Assembly: GCA_022036555.1 (NCBI GenBank)
Contig: CM039139.1
Span: 21,390,981 to 21,454,980 of the forward strand
Direction of reading: 5' to 3'
DNA: 64,000 nt
Source of the DNA: Microstegium vimineum
Lineage: Eukaryota; Streptophyta; Magnoliopsida; Poales; Poaceae
Part shown: in pieces, positions 1 to 12,180 of the stretch
Numbering within the stretch: position 1 is the first letter of the stretch
How the letters are laid out: each line of letters starts with the position of its first letter
Made by a program: the position numbers and the translations under genes
Notes under the pieces: generated by a model
The model's database searches: none
What the model was told of the DNA's origin: nothing
The model's input: the letters and a program-made list of their open reading frames with translations, nothing else

Positions 1-48
1 CTCTTCCTCTTCGATGTTGGATTCTATTCTCCTGACACGACACGACAG

Positions 49-1410
49 GGGCCTGCGAGTGCTCGACGTGGTGGAGTGCGACATGGCCGTGGAGCAGCAG
101 GAGGTGGTGGACTGGGTGGCGGCGTTCCCGCCGGAGTCCACCAACCTCGAGTCGCTCTCCTTCGAGTGCTACGAGCCGCCCGTGGCCTTCGCCGCGCTCG
201 AGGCGCTCGTGGCGCGGTCCCCGCGCCTCAGCCGCCTGGGGGTCAACCTGCACGTCTCGCTCGGCCAGCTGCGCCGCCTCATGGCGCTCGCGCCGCGCTT
301 GTCGCACCTGGGCACCGGCTCCTTCCGCCCGGCGGAAGGCGGCGAGGAGGGGACAGGATTCGGGGAGGTCCTCTCTGCATTCGTGTCCGCTGGGCGAGCG
401 CGCACGCTTGTTTCTCTCTCGGGCTTCCGTAACCTCGCGCAAGAGTACCTGCCGACTATCACCGTGGTGTGCGCCCACTTGAAGAGCCTCGATTTAAGCT
501 ACACCGCGGTTACCCCGAATCAGATTCTGATGTTCATTGGCCAATGCTACAACCTTGAGACACTATGGGTACTAAACTGTACTAGATCGACTTGTTTTGC
601 CTGGTTTTGTGCTCTGTTTTGATGAGGAAGACTTCTTTGATGTGCTAGGTACTTGACTCGGTGCGCGACGAAGGGCTCGACGCCGTGGGAATTTCTTGCA
701 AGAAGCTCCAATCTCTTCGTGTGCTCCCATTGAATGCACATGAGGATGCCGACGAGTTGGTATCAGGGGTTGGCCTTGCTGCCATCTCACGAGGCTGCCC
801 TGCTCTCCGTTCGATATTATATTTTTGCCAGACAATGACCAACGCCGCTGTCGTCGCAATGTCCCGCAACTGCCCGGAGCTCAAGGTATTCCGGCTATGT
901 ATAATGGGACGGCACCAGCCGGACCGCGCGACTGGGGAGCCTATGGATGAAGGATTCGGTGCCATTGTCCAGAATTGCAGCAAGCTTACCAGGCTATCCA
1001 CGTCCGGGCAACTTACTGACCGGGCATTTGAGTACATTGGCAGGTATGGCAAGTCCCTGCGGACGCTCTCTGTTGCGTTTGCTGGGAACAGCGATGTGGC
1101 GCTGCAATACATCCTCCGGGGATGTTCAAAGCTAGAGAAGCTTGAGATAAGGGACTGCCCTTTCGGTGATGCTGGCCTCCTCTCTGGGATGCACCATTTC
1201 TATAACATGCGGTTCGTCTGGATGTCAGGCTGCAACCTCACCCTGCAAGGGTGCAAGGAGGTGGCTCAGGGGCTACCACGAATGGTGGTGGAGTTGATAA
1301 ATGGGCAGCCTGACGAGAATGAAAGGAATGAAACTGTGGACATCTTATACATGTATCGGTCACTCGATGGTCCAAGGGAAGATGTGCCACCATTTGTGAA
1401 GATCCTGTGA
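49..1410 (+). CDS. Auxin receptor F-box/LRR protein, AFB4/AFB5 clade (5' partial)
   Basis: This is the leucine-rich-repeat part of a TIR1/AFB auxin co-receptor, the substrate-binding subunit of SCF ubiquitin ligases that recruits Aux/IAA repressors in the nucleus. Two coding exons are visible: about 49-568 and 649-1410. Intron 569-648 is GTACTA...GCTAG, and splicing joins LETLW to VLDSVRDEGL. I place the start of the first visible exon after the AG at 47-48, because homology begins there (RGLRVLDVVECDM) and a pyrimidine-rich stretch precedes it; the ATG at 14 is probably intronic. The F-box and first LRRs lie outside the window. Motifs such as FRLCIMGRHQPD, DEGFGAIVQNC, LSVAFAGNSD, KLEIRDCPFGD and the C-terminal YRSLDGPREDVPPF fit the AFB4/AFB5 (picloram receptor) subclade better than TIR1/AFB1-3; this placement is from memory of the family. 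Both visible exons are intact. Confidence 0.9.
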
Positions 1411-2900
1411 AGCTGCTTCTGCGGAGGGAGTATCATGCTGCCGCACTTGATATGCTGTCTGAGTGTAGATCATTGAACTTGAGCTGCAGATATGGTAAAT
1501 TTTTATCTCTTCAATTTCTTATAGAAGGAAGGATTTCCACGCACTGCACTGTACTGGATCGGCGGTAAAGCAGGGTGTTCAATTGATGTTGTTGTAGTAG
1601 GAGTTCATCAGTGTATGCAAAGCGTTCTACGGCGAGACTATAAGCGCAGCAGAGCAGGCTTCTTGGAGGGGGCCTCATGGCTGCCTCAGTTTTGTTTGCT
1701 GCTCTGGAGAGGCTCCGGTTCGAGGACCATCTTCCTGTGCCGGTGCAACCACCATCAATTTTTCGAAATAGAGCTTTTTATATCAGATTAGATTCATTAG
1801 ACTTTGCCCTTCTGTTGTTGTTGTTGTTGCAGCTCAGCTGGTGCTGCATATTTTCTGTTTTATTTTTTCGCATTTTGGAACTATTATGAGATGAGAAGAA
1901 CCTCCTGATCTGAGCTAGTTATATTGTTAAATTCTGAGCTGATGTTCCTTGTCAAAGTTTTGTGATCTGATCTGTGTGTTGATGTGTTTGAAAAGTCCCT
2001 GCGCCTGTCTTTTCGATATCTCATCTGAATCCGGAGCTTTGGCTGTTGCTATCATTACCGGAGGACCTACTATAATCACAGCCTGAAAGCAAGCTCTACC
2101 ATCCCATGGGGGTTCTTACTGAAAGGTCAGCAACAACAAAGGGTCATGGTTTAGGCCCAGGTCCATCAAGTGATGATTGCCTTGCCCTTGCCTGGCGTCC
2201 ATTTGTCTTGACAGCCCTAGTTTCTCGCCGACGTGTTCGCCGTCCAGTCTCAGGCCGGCGATAAGCGACAGCGACGGCTGGGTCGTCTTGCTATTAACCC
2301 CTCCCTCCCCCCATCAACTCCTGCAGGCTAGCGATTATATGATGATGATGATGATGACTTGATGATGGGGATTGGGTTTTTGCACCCCCACCCAATGCAA
2401 ATATCACGCTCCATGATCGGGTGGAATAGCTGCCACCAGGGCCTTTCTCTTTCCCAGCTTCCTTTGGCTGCCTTGATGGCCGGTACACGGGCACTGTTCT
2501 GGCCTGGCGGGGGAAGAAGAAAAAAAAATCTGCTTGGATGGCGACCAGTCCTATAAGGAAGACCCTGGTGGTGGTAGTGGATCCGGACCAGAAGATGGAA
2601 AAGACGACGACGGGGGAGATGGCAAATGATGAGGGAGTGATGAGGTCGATGGCGATGGGCAGATCCATCGATCCACCGTTTGACTGCCCTCCTCCTTCCT
2701 GCTCTTCAGTCTTCACGAGTGAGTGAGTGGCTACTGCAGTCTGCAGGCAGTAGACGCCAAGCGAGCGTGAGGACTAGAGATTCACAAGTACAGTGAAATC
2801 TGCAGCTGGTGAAAGGGCTTCCTTCCCCCAGCAAACTCATTGGCCTCCTTGACCATCCATCACGCTGTACTCTTCCTGTTCTTCTCAGCCGATGATTGAA
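1411..2900. other. 3' UTR and downstream intergenic DNA
   Basis: No convincing coding exon. The first few hundred bases are probably the 3' UTR of the auxin receptor gene. A short ATG microsatellite (GATGATGATGATG) lies at about 2339-2370. Open frames here are low-complexity or lack recognisable motifs. Confidence 0.5.
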
Positions 2901-2924
2901 GGCGCAGTCGAATTTATTGCGAAT

Positions 2925-4725
2925 TATCCTATGCTTTTTGTTGTTGTCATGGAAGTGTTCGATGCAATGCTCAGACTTGTAGAGACTCAGGGAAGGTTCT
3001 TGCCTCTATGCAGCACAGCTCGGATCTCTCGTGTCTCCCTTTATGCGGATGACATTGTCTTTTTTGTCGCACCGGTGCAGAAAGATCTGTTGCTCTTGAG
3101 AGAGATCCTTGTGATTTTTGGCCAGACATCCGGGCTGTTCAATAATTTGAACAAGTGCATCGCCACGCCTATTCACTACTCTGATCCGCAGATCACGCTC
3201 ATCCAATCCATTCTACAATGTCAAGTTGGGCTCTTCCCTTGCAGGTATCTAGGTATCCTTCTATCGGTGCGCAAGCTCAGAAAAGTTGATGAGATGCCTC
3301 TTGTCGATGCAGTGGCCAATAGAATACCAAACTGGAAAGGAAACCTTCTAAACTTGGCTGGAAGAGCCACACTCACAAAGGCAACCTTGTCTGCAATTCC
3401 AGTACACCTCTCCATTGCGACGTGCCTCTCGCCTTGGGCGATTGAGGCCATACACAAACGAAGGAGGACGTTCCTCTGGAGCGGCCAGGACGCAGTCTCA
3501 GGTGGCAAATGTCGCATTGCTTGGGAAACAGTTTGTAGACCACGCGAGCTTGGTGGCCTGGGCATCGTTGATTTGCGCCGTTTTGGTATTGCGCTAAGAT
3601 TGCGCTGGCCATGGGCGGCGGCCACCCAGTCAGAGAGTAGTTGGGCGGGTCTGCCAGCAAAGACTGAGAAAACAGTGCTCGCTGCCTTCGCCGCGGCAAC
3701 TGAATCTGTGTTGGGCGACGGCGAGTCCACTTGCTTCTGGACTGATCGCTGGATTCAGGGGCAAAGCATCAGTCAAATTACACTGAATCTCTTCATGTCA
3801 GTCCCCCAAAACAGGCACTACAAAACAGTGGCTCAAGCGCTGCCACACGTGTGGGCTAGCGACATCACCGGAGCTCTGCTAGTTATGGTAATTGCTGAGT
3901 TCCTCAAGGTCTGGGAGCTGGTTGAGAATGTCGAGCTTCAGCCGACCGTGCCGGACAAGCTTGTCTGGAGGTGGTCACCTGATGGCGTCTACTCAGCTTC
4001 GTCGGCCTACAGAGCCTTGTTCATGGGGTCATGCGTGCTGCGTGGTGCCAAAGAGATGTGGAAAACTATGGTGCCCTCAAGGGTACGACACTTTTTCTGG
4101 TTGGTCCTTCATGGACGCTGCTGAACGGCGGCTCGACGGAAGCATCATGGTCTGCAGGACAGTGATGACTGCATTTTATGTTCCCAATCTTTTGAAACGA
4201 TGGATCACCTCCTGGTCCAATGTGTGTTCAGCAGGGAGGTTTGGCACAGTGTGCTTGGTGTGGTCGGCCTTCAGTGGCTGTCTCCGAGCATAGTCGATTT
4301 TTTCTGTGACTGGTGGCTACGGGGGAGAAAGCGAGTCGCCAAGGTCCGCAGAGGAGGGTTCGACGCCCTTGTTCTCCTTGTGGGCTAGATGGTTTGGAAG
4401 GAGAGGAACAACAGGACGTTCAGAGCTGAGGCGCGACGCCCTCTCTTCTGGTCATAGCGATCAGAGAGGAGGCGCTTCAGTGGGGTCTTGCGGGGTTCAG
4501 TAGCCTCAGTTTGCTCCAAGGTCCAGGGTTTTAGCTACGCGTGCCTTGACTTCTCGGCTTCTTTTTGGTTAGAGGGTTGTCTGCTGTCTTTCTTTTGCTT
4601 TGATGTTTTTCCCCCGCTTTTGGGTTCGTAACCTCCGGTTGCTGTGACCTGTCCGTAGTTGTTTGTTTCATGTATTCCCTCTTAATGAAATACGTGTCTC
4701 GTGACACACGGTCGAGAAAAAAAAA
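2925..4725 (+). mobile_element. 5'-truncated L1-type LINE, decayed
   Basis: The protein frame beginning near 2925 is the C-terminal half of a plant LINE ORF2. It has the reverse transcriptase YADDIV motif near 3044-3061, the thumb region (LNLAGRATLTKATLSAIP), an LWSG/GGLGI segment and the zf-RVT region (MDHLLVQCVFSREVW). Endonuclease and most RT motifs are missing, as in ordinary 5' truncation. The frame is broken by TGA at 4122-4124 and TAG at 4386-4388, both at positions where family members usually have tryptophan; the same frame resumes after each. A non-coding 3' tail runs to an A-run at 4716-4725. I see no clear target-site duplication. Confidence 0.88.
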
Positions 4726-6890
4726 TTATAGCTAGCACTAGACATGTGCAAACGACTCCTATATATACATATATGGTATCAGTATGTTCAGGTGGTAATT
4801 GTAATTCTGCCTAGTTGTTTGTTTCTTTCTGGTGATATCTAAAACAACAAGGTTCTAAGGTGGATTTACTGAAAGCTGCTGCGGCGGCCACCGATCGATC
4901 TCCTCGCCCCAGCAATCGTCCGAACGCTACCGATTGCGATCTGCCTAGATCGAAGAACAGGAGATCTCCATCCCCATCCGTTTTCCGATCGTCAGAGACC
5001 GACCGAACTGAGTTATCGCGTGATGGATGGTGGTGCCTCGAGGCCCCTAGCGCGCGCTGTTCCTGTTCACTTCTTGAGGCCGCATCCGCGTCGTCATGTC
5101 AAATAATTGGCTGGGCTGCTGTTCCAAACCCCGCCTCCGGTCTCCTCCGGGAAAGAAAAGAGATGGGGAAATCCGGCCGGCAGATCTAGTGGACCTCATG
5201 CATGCAGCATGCTTCGACTGCACTGCATGCAAAGCGGCCGGCCGGCTGGGCTGTTCTTGAGGCGGGCGATGTGCAAGCCTTTGGTTGGTTGTTTGGTTCG
5301 AGAGAAGAAGATGCAGGAGGGAGGGTGGGTGGGTGAAGGGGAAAGGAAACTCAACTGTGACGGATTCACCTCCGCCGCGGGAAAGTTGCAACTGCTATGC
5401 GCCATGTTGGAACAGCAACGCCGCTCGGTAAGTGCAACTGCAAGTTTTTTTTTTTTTTTTTAACGAGAATCTGCAAGGCTTTATTGCTCTACAATTTAGG
5501 GCAAGGTAAGGGCCACCTGCTACATAGTACTTGGACGAATACAGGACACGAGTGCTGTTTGTTCTTGTTCAGTTCAGTCGTCAAATTTATCCATCCAGTT
5601 CATAAAAAAAGAAAGGTTTCATTGTTGCAAAGTGCATTACGGTGCTACTAAGCAGGGGTGATTGTTCATGGCTATGAACTATGATTGCCGTGCCCGTGCT
5701 TTCCCCCCTTCTCATTGCGGTCTAAACCACGCCTTTCTCAGGTACATTATGTTTGGTAAAAAGGGTGGAAATGATGACAGAAAAGATGATCCACCGTTGT
5801 GCTTTGCTGCTCACCTAGTCACCTGTTTTAACCGCTCCAAAACTGGCAAAAAAAAAGGGTGTGTGTGTATACATTGTGATGTGGCCAACCGATTATCTCC
5901 TCCTCTGAAAGTTAGGCGCCATTTCAGGCAGGCATGTGTTCCCAAATCTGCAGAGGCAGCAGGCGTTAGCGGTTTTTAATTACTCATCATTCAGATCTTG
6001 TCAGACAGACTTCATGCATATGCATGGTTCAACCGAACTGCATGCATACTTATGAAGAAAGCATGGCTAGCTGGGCCCGGTCATCGCTTTTGCACATCAT
6101 GATTATGAGGCTATCAAGATTCAAGAGCGAGCTTAACTCCTAACTGCTTCCGACTGCTGCGTGGCGTGGGCCAGCGCCGAATAGGACCTGCAATCATATG
6201 AATATGCGAACAGTGAAGAGATTGGATTTCTAGGGTTACTTTATAGAGCGTCAACACCTTAGTGTTTTTTTTCTATTTTTTTTAGTTTTGGGGTGTGGTG
6301 GTTTTATTTTTTGTCACATCACCTTTTCTCGATCACCCTTTGTTGGTTGATTGAGGTAGCAGGGCCATGTTCCTAAATATCCAAGATTACGCATGGGCAG
6401 CGTGTCCGTCCACATGCATCACAAGAGCCCTAGCTAAAAAGAGGAGTGCTCCACTAAATCCTAGAGAGAGAGAAGAGAGAGAAAGCAAGCAAGCACTTGA
6501 GCTCTTGACCCTGATGCTCGTGCCGGCCCGGCCCGGCCGGCGAGGAATATCATTCATCTACTACTAAATGCAGCCAAATGTCAAAGTTCTTGCATGGTGA
6601 AATGAAATGCACTGCTGCCGGTGCCGCCAGCGCATCTTTTGTCGAAACACATCAGCAGAGGATATGTATTTTTGCTTTGCTTTGCTTTGCTTTATAGAAG
6701 AAAAAAGAGGAAAAGCAAAGCGGCTTTGTATTTGTGGAAGCTGGATTTCGAGAACATATTCTGTAATCTGAAGTTCTGAACCGCCAGCGAGATCAGTCAA
6801 CGGCTTCTGCTACGTGCAATGTTTCTGGGTGATGTGATTGATTATATTGAACCTGCCAGGAATCAGTTCTTGAATTGAACCTAGTTATAG
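4726..6890. other. Intergenic, no gene recognised
   Basis: No exon I can support. It contains a T-run at 5444-5461 (possibly the reversed A-tail of a retroelement on the minus strand) and a TTTGC pentanucleotide repeat at about 6670-6693. The open frames are short and carry no family signature. Confidence 0.4.
6670..6693. repeat. (TTTGC)n microsatellite
   Basis: Four to five TTTGC units in tandem, ending TTTATAG. Confidence 0.8.
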
Positions 6891-6893
6891 TTA

Positions 6894-7238
6894 GGGGGTG
6901 TTTGGTTAAAGGGACTTATTTTAAGTCCCTGTCACATCGGATGTCTAGACACAAATTAGGAGTATTAAATATAGACTATTTATAAAACTAATTTGTCAGC
7001 CGAAGACTATTTTACGAAACAAATCTATTGATATAAAATAGTCTATGATTTGACAATATAGTGCTACAGTAAACATATGTTAATGATGGATTAATTAGAC
7101 TTAATAGATTCGTCTCGTGAAGTACTACTTGGCGCTGTAATTAGTTTTATAATATAAATTATATTTAATTCATTTAATTAGTATCAAACATCCGATGTGA
7201 TAAAGGAATAAAAAAAAGTCCCACAACCAAACACCTAC
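6894..7238. mobile_element. Tourist-like (PIF/Harbinger) MITE
   Basis: A 345-bp AT-rich element with imperfect terminal inverted repeats: GGGGGTGTTTGGTT at the left, and the complement of AACCAAACACCTAC at the right. It is flanked on both sides by TTA (6891-6893 and 7239-7241), the 3-bp duplication typical of PIF/Harbinger MITEs. AAGTCCC/GGGACTT is also palindromic just inside the termini. It is non-coding. Confidence 0.8.
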
Positions 7239-7241
7239 TTA

Positions 7242-10200
7242 GTTCCATCACGCATATAAAAAAACACATTGCTCCTGAAAATGGCATAGAAATCCGTACT
7301 TGAGAATTTTTCTTCCCTGATGAATCTTGCTGATGTTCCCATGTATCAACAAATGCCACAGGTATTTTTCTGAGAACAAGCAAAGCAGGACAGCACGTCG
7401 TTGTATATACTAGTAACAATAAGGAAAAAAACGGCCCTAGAAATTGCACATGCACATGCACATGCCAATCCACACAAGTTGCGAGCTGCTCCCCTCCCCG
7501 TCCATTCAAGCGGCCAATCGTCTCGGACTCGGAGAGGACAACTCAGCCGGCCCGGGGGCATCTCCGGATCTGGTCCTCCCCGACCAATCCAGTTCTGGTC
7601 TCCTCGACGAACATGCACGGCACGGGCACAGGCACAGCTAGCCGAGGCAGCAGCCGCCATCGCTGTCCTAGCAAAGCGGCAGGTGAGTTTGCGTTCCGTG
7701 GCGCGAAGCAATGGGGCCGTGCTTGCTCTGCTCGTGCTCGCGGTTCACCAATCACCATGCATGTGAGTTGCATCGCAGCAGGTGGTGAGTAGAGTACGCG
7801 CACGGCACATGATTAAGGGGCTCCGATCCGCTCCTCCTCTCGCTCTGATGAGCGAGCCTGAGAGATTTGTAAAGGCACGCAGCAGATCGATGCAGGCATC
7901 AATGTTTCGCAGCGAGCGCAGATCTACAGCGGCGCGGCTGCTGCTGCTGCTTGTGCGCGCAGGTGACAGCCACTACACGAACAGGCACAAGGGGTTGAGG
8001 AGAAGCAAACAAGGGGTCTAGTTAGCATTGCAGTGCAGCACGCCAGGACAAGCCTGAATCGATTCTTTCATCCCACTCTCTCTCTCTTTCTCTCTTTTTT
8101 ATTTTGGCTTTCTTTCGTTTCAAAATATGCAGGCCTGTTCATTGTTTTGTAGTATTATCTATCCATCTATCTATGTATCTCTGCAGCAGCGCAAACCTGA
8201 TTGACAGCCAAGCAGTTGCTCATATGGCAGATATTGTATTTTACTGCTAGCTGCATGTACAGATGCCATGAGTTACAAACTTAGAGCAAGCGACGCAGTT
8301 TAAACATAGTATATTTTTTTCTACGTAACATTCATGAAAGTGAAAAAAAGGATATTCTTGCTCATCATTTCAAACCCCAATGCAAGAACCATGGACTTGG
8401 GGCACGAAACGCATCAAACTGACCAGTGATAGGAGAGGTAAAGAAGAGGAAAGGCTGCGTTGCCCTTACCTTGCAGAGGCCAAAGTTGCAACTTGCATGC
8501 AGATGCATTTTGCCTTTCATCCCTACTCGCCGATTCTGAAGTAGCAGCACTACCAAGTGAAATCTTTAAATCTTTTTCACCTGCTACCAGCTTTTACTGT
8601 ATCCTACGTACTACTCCACAGTCGTCTAGTATGATGCATGTCCTCAAAACTGAAGGCTGCATTACCACCAAATCTTTAATTTTGAGCTTTAAGCTTCAAA
8701 ACTGAAGCCTCATTAATCAGGTGGATCAGGTCTCCTGATCAACTGATAACAACTCAGTTTTGAAGAGAGCAGTCTGGTGTTGGTTGTGGCAACTGTGAGA
8801 CGGTCAAAGGCGTGCCATTCAAACCCCGGTGGGGGCCCGGCCTCTCTTTGCAAAGGCAAAGAACTGTACTGCCATGATATCCAGTTACTATCAGTGTTCA
8901 GTCTCTGCTGGGGGCTGGGGCCAATGCCAATGCCAGTGCCAATGCCAATGCACATCCAATCCAAGGTGATGGATCCATTCCAACCAGAGCCAGCTTCCAC
9001 AGCCTCCCTCTAGTCCTCCTCTTCAAGGTGACGGACGGATCCATATCCATCCAACTGGTTTTCCGTGGTCATGGAAAGGCTTGAGTGCTGATCGCAAAAG
9101 GGCACAAGTGAATGCTGCACAGTGGCACGAACAGAGCAGGAAAGCAAAGGCATCTCTATGGAGGATAGATAGTCACTGATGCGGAGGCATGCCTGCCCTG
9201 CCTACCTCAAAAGAATGAGTTGGGATCAGCTCTGCATATGTTACGCAGACCACCTGTGCCGCTGTGCTGCTGCTGCTACTGCTGGAGGATATGAATGCAC
9301 ACGATGCTGCGTTGCTGCTGGGGTCCTCTCTTCTATCATTGCAATCTTTTGCCATGGCTGAAGATGACACAGGACACCATGATCATATGTCCCCTTGCCG
9401 TTTCAGGCTTCAGTTCATTCGTCACAGTTTCGCGTCCACGGGTTTCTTTCATCTGCAAAGTCTGTACCTAGTTATACCAACAGGTGTTGATCCTTTTTTT
9501 TTCAGAAAATGAAAAATATCCTACCTCTGCATGCATCCGCATACAACCAATCCTTACAAAAATTTTCAGCTCAAACACTAAAAATTGTAGAGGGGAAAGA
9601 GCACACTCAAACATAGAGAAACCAAATGCAAAGTCTGATATTGCTTCGCCATCCATTCTTGGAGAAGACGTCCAAGGTGTTAATCTGGACAGGAGGTATA
9701 TTCTACATGCTGGACGCAAGTACTTGGATTTTTACCACTGTATTTTCATTACTGCTGCAGTCTGCAGTCAATTACTTTCCTAGCAGGCAGGTGGACCATC
9801 TAGGACAGGCAGTGGGAAAAACAGCATTGGTTTCAGGCTTAGTCTTTTATAACATCGCTCGGCCCAGATCCACAGCAGATGCTGCCATGGTCCGGCAGCT
9901 CATCACTCTCCAGGTTGTTGGGCACATGATGTATCATAGCTCCTGTTCCCGTTAAGAGACGAGATATTTGTGCAATTTTGAACGCTCTGTGTTAGCACCT
10001 TTGTATTGTATCAACCATCAAATGCAGTCACTGAATCTTATCTTAACAGCACATGGTGATCATACATGAAGTGACAGGGTGAATCTATCCACAAAAGGCA
10101 CCACATCCAACCCATCCTTTGTGAAATCCTGACAGGTATATGTTTTCAGAAGTGAGGATAGCAGAATCATGGTTGCCTACAGGCCCAGGATAAGATTCTG

Positions 10201-11205
10201 CTGCTCTGGTTCGTTGAATGCCATCCAGTTCACCTTCTTAAAAAGTGATTCCACGGTTCAGTGCCGAATCCATGCAAAGATTGAGAAATGCAAGGATCTT
10301 AAACAACTGCAAGAGCAAGATGATGATCCTCCATTTGTCAAACAGCTCTTAGAAATTAATGGTCAAGGTGCCAAACTTTCAAAGCGTCATCCTGGAGTTA
10401 CACGTATTCACCCAATTAGGGAATGCTGCATCTTGCTTTAGGAAAACTGGTAGAGTGCTGACATTTATTATTTTTTCCTAAAGATAGTCAAGTACTGAAC
10501 GTTAGGATTGGATTCTGAAGAATCACACATGTCATGCGACCATGCAGGCATGGACATCTGTATTCACCGCTGCAATGGATCAAGCTAGTGTAAGGGACAA
10601 ACTGACTATATATATACAGCTAGAGGTCAAGGCTCAAGAAAATGATTTTGCTACTCAAAACTAGGTGTCCTTGTCCTGAATTAAGTTCAAAGCCTATGAA
10701 TAATTGTCACCGTTTACTTTGCTAGGTTAGGCTTTACCTACTTTCTGATCACACTGCACATATGCCCCATATCGTACTATCCTACTGAAAAGGCAGTACT
10801 AAGTAGGAGCTGCCGCATAGAAGCATATATATAATCACGTCCACTAAGATAGCTTCTGTCATTGTCAACGTAGGATATTTGCATAAACAAATCGCAACAT
10901 GCGAACAAGGTGCACGAGCTCCAGTGAAGGGGAGTCGTAGTGGCGATGAAAGAGCTACGTCACATCGATGGAGCATCAGGATTTGGCACCACCAGACCAG
11001 ACCATAGAATTAGCAGCCATTTGGCACTAAGTGAACGGAGATGACTTGACCTGTGCGGCTGTGCCATTGTGTCGTTGATCAGCATGAGTGAGTAACACTT
11101 GTCGGCCATCAGTATGGCTAGAAACTAGTAGCTGGCCGTGGAAGTACTATGTATCTCTCAGCAGATTCTTCTTCTAGAACCTTCCGAACATATTCCTCAT
11201 TTAAC
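7242..11205. other. Intergenic, no gene recognised
   Basis: A long gene-free stretch. The moderately GC-rich part at 7480-8030 has overlapping open frames on both strands but no family match or splice pattern I can defend. There is a pyrimidine-rich tract near 8070-8115 and a hexanucleotide repeat at 8921-8952. The open frames at 9626-9955 and 10169-10441 have ordinary composition but no recognisable domain; I do not call them genes. Confidence 0.4.
8921..8952. repeat. CCAATG hexanucleotide repeat
   Basis: About five imperfect CCAATG units (CCAATGCCAATGCCAGTGCC and onward) in tandem. Confidence 0.75.
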
Positions 11206-11208
11206 AAT

Positions 11209-12180
11209 TGTCTGCATATTAGAACCAGGCCCGGCTCGTCAAGCCGTCGTCCCTAGGTTTGATGGAGCGGGCCCGGCTTGTCGTACCCGACAGCCGTCGT
11301 CGCTCCAGCCCAAGTCCAGTGGAATCACAATATATCAAGGACTTATACCTAACTCAACCCAAAATACTAACCTGATAGGTAAGAACTGTCCCGCCTTATA
11401 TGTACCTGCAAGTCTTCGTCATTGCCAATCTCCATCGCCAGGCGCAAACCATTGCCGATCAACGCCATCGATCCTCCGTCCATCGCCAGGCGCAAACCAT
11501 CGCCGATCAACGCCATCGATCCTCCGTCCATCAACAGCCGCAAGTCGCCCTTTCTTCAACACACACAATTGTGTGGCCAAGATGTTGCCAATACAGTGCC
11601 CCTTAGTAGACTTCTGCGTCAGAACCAGGCCTGGCTCATCAAGACGTCAAGCCGGCCCGGCTTGTTGTACTCGACAGTCGGCGCCGCTCGGGCCCAAGCC
11701 CACTGGAAATCACAACATAACAAGGTGTTGTGCCTAGCTCAACTCAAAAGACTAGTCTGATAAGTGAGAATCGTCCGCCTTATATGTTGTGCTCCCCACT
11801 ATAAATTACAGATGTGAGACTAACCCCAACAATAATACACCCTCTAGTTGTTCAGACATCTTATACATGTCACGCCAGGGGCTATTCTCCGTCTATATAA
11901 CATGCAACAACGGGATAAGGTTATATCATTTCAACTAAATCTTCCACACTTCTAATTTTTTACATAGTATCAGAGCCATAAAAAGAGGAAAAAATAGAGG
12001 CAATCTACAATGGCCACCTCCTCTGATGCCATAAATCCTCTCTTCGCCATCTCTATCTCTGAGAAGTTGTCGAAGAACAACCAGGCAAGGCACAAACCCC
12101 CGCACACCTGATGGCCCATCTCACTAGCACATCGATATTGCCCCCTGCTCAAATTGACAACAAGGAGGGCAACAAGGTCT
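11209..12180 (+). mobile_element. Copia-type LTR retrotransposon remnant (LTR, PBS, start of gag)
   Basis: A segment near 11219-11395 recurs in diverged form at 11622-11790; both start AGAACCAGGCC and both contain CCGCCTTATATGT, suggesting a partial duplication inside an LTR. The second copy runs into ACTATAAATTAC and GTGAGACTAACCCCAACA, which looks like the 3' part of a copia LTR. TAGTATCAGAGCC at about 11965-11977 resembles the initiator-tRNA-Met primer-binding site (TGGTATCAGAGCC). An ATG at 12010 opens a short gag-like frame (MATSSDAINPLFAIS) that soon stops. No pol domain follows, so the element is truncated or decayed. Confidence 0.6.
11433..11528. repeat. 48-bp tandem repeat, two units
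   Basis: Units start CATCGCCAGGCGCAAACC at 11433 and 11481 and differ by one visible base. A partial third unit (CATCAACAGCCGCAAG) begins at 11529. The repeat lies inside the LTR remnant. Because 48 is divisible by three it makes a repeated peptide in any frame, which is not evidence of coding. Confidence 0.85.

Noticed and set aside
2294..2716. 140-aa minus-strand open frame with a histidine run
   Set aside because: The His run comes from an ATG microsatellite; composition is low complexity and there is no domain or splice support.
9626..10441. Two plus-strand open frames that could be a small gene
   Set aside because: No recognisable domain, no convincing splice sites joining them, and no coding-like composition; kept as intergenic.
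11433..11528. CRISPR-like array
   Set aside because: Only two directly adjacent 48-bp units with no spacers, in a plant nuclear LTR; an ordinary tandem repeat.
11138..11760. 199-aa and overlapping open frames
   Set aside because: They lie in the duplicated LTR and its 48-bp tandem repeat; the repeated peptide follows from the repeat period, not from coding.
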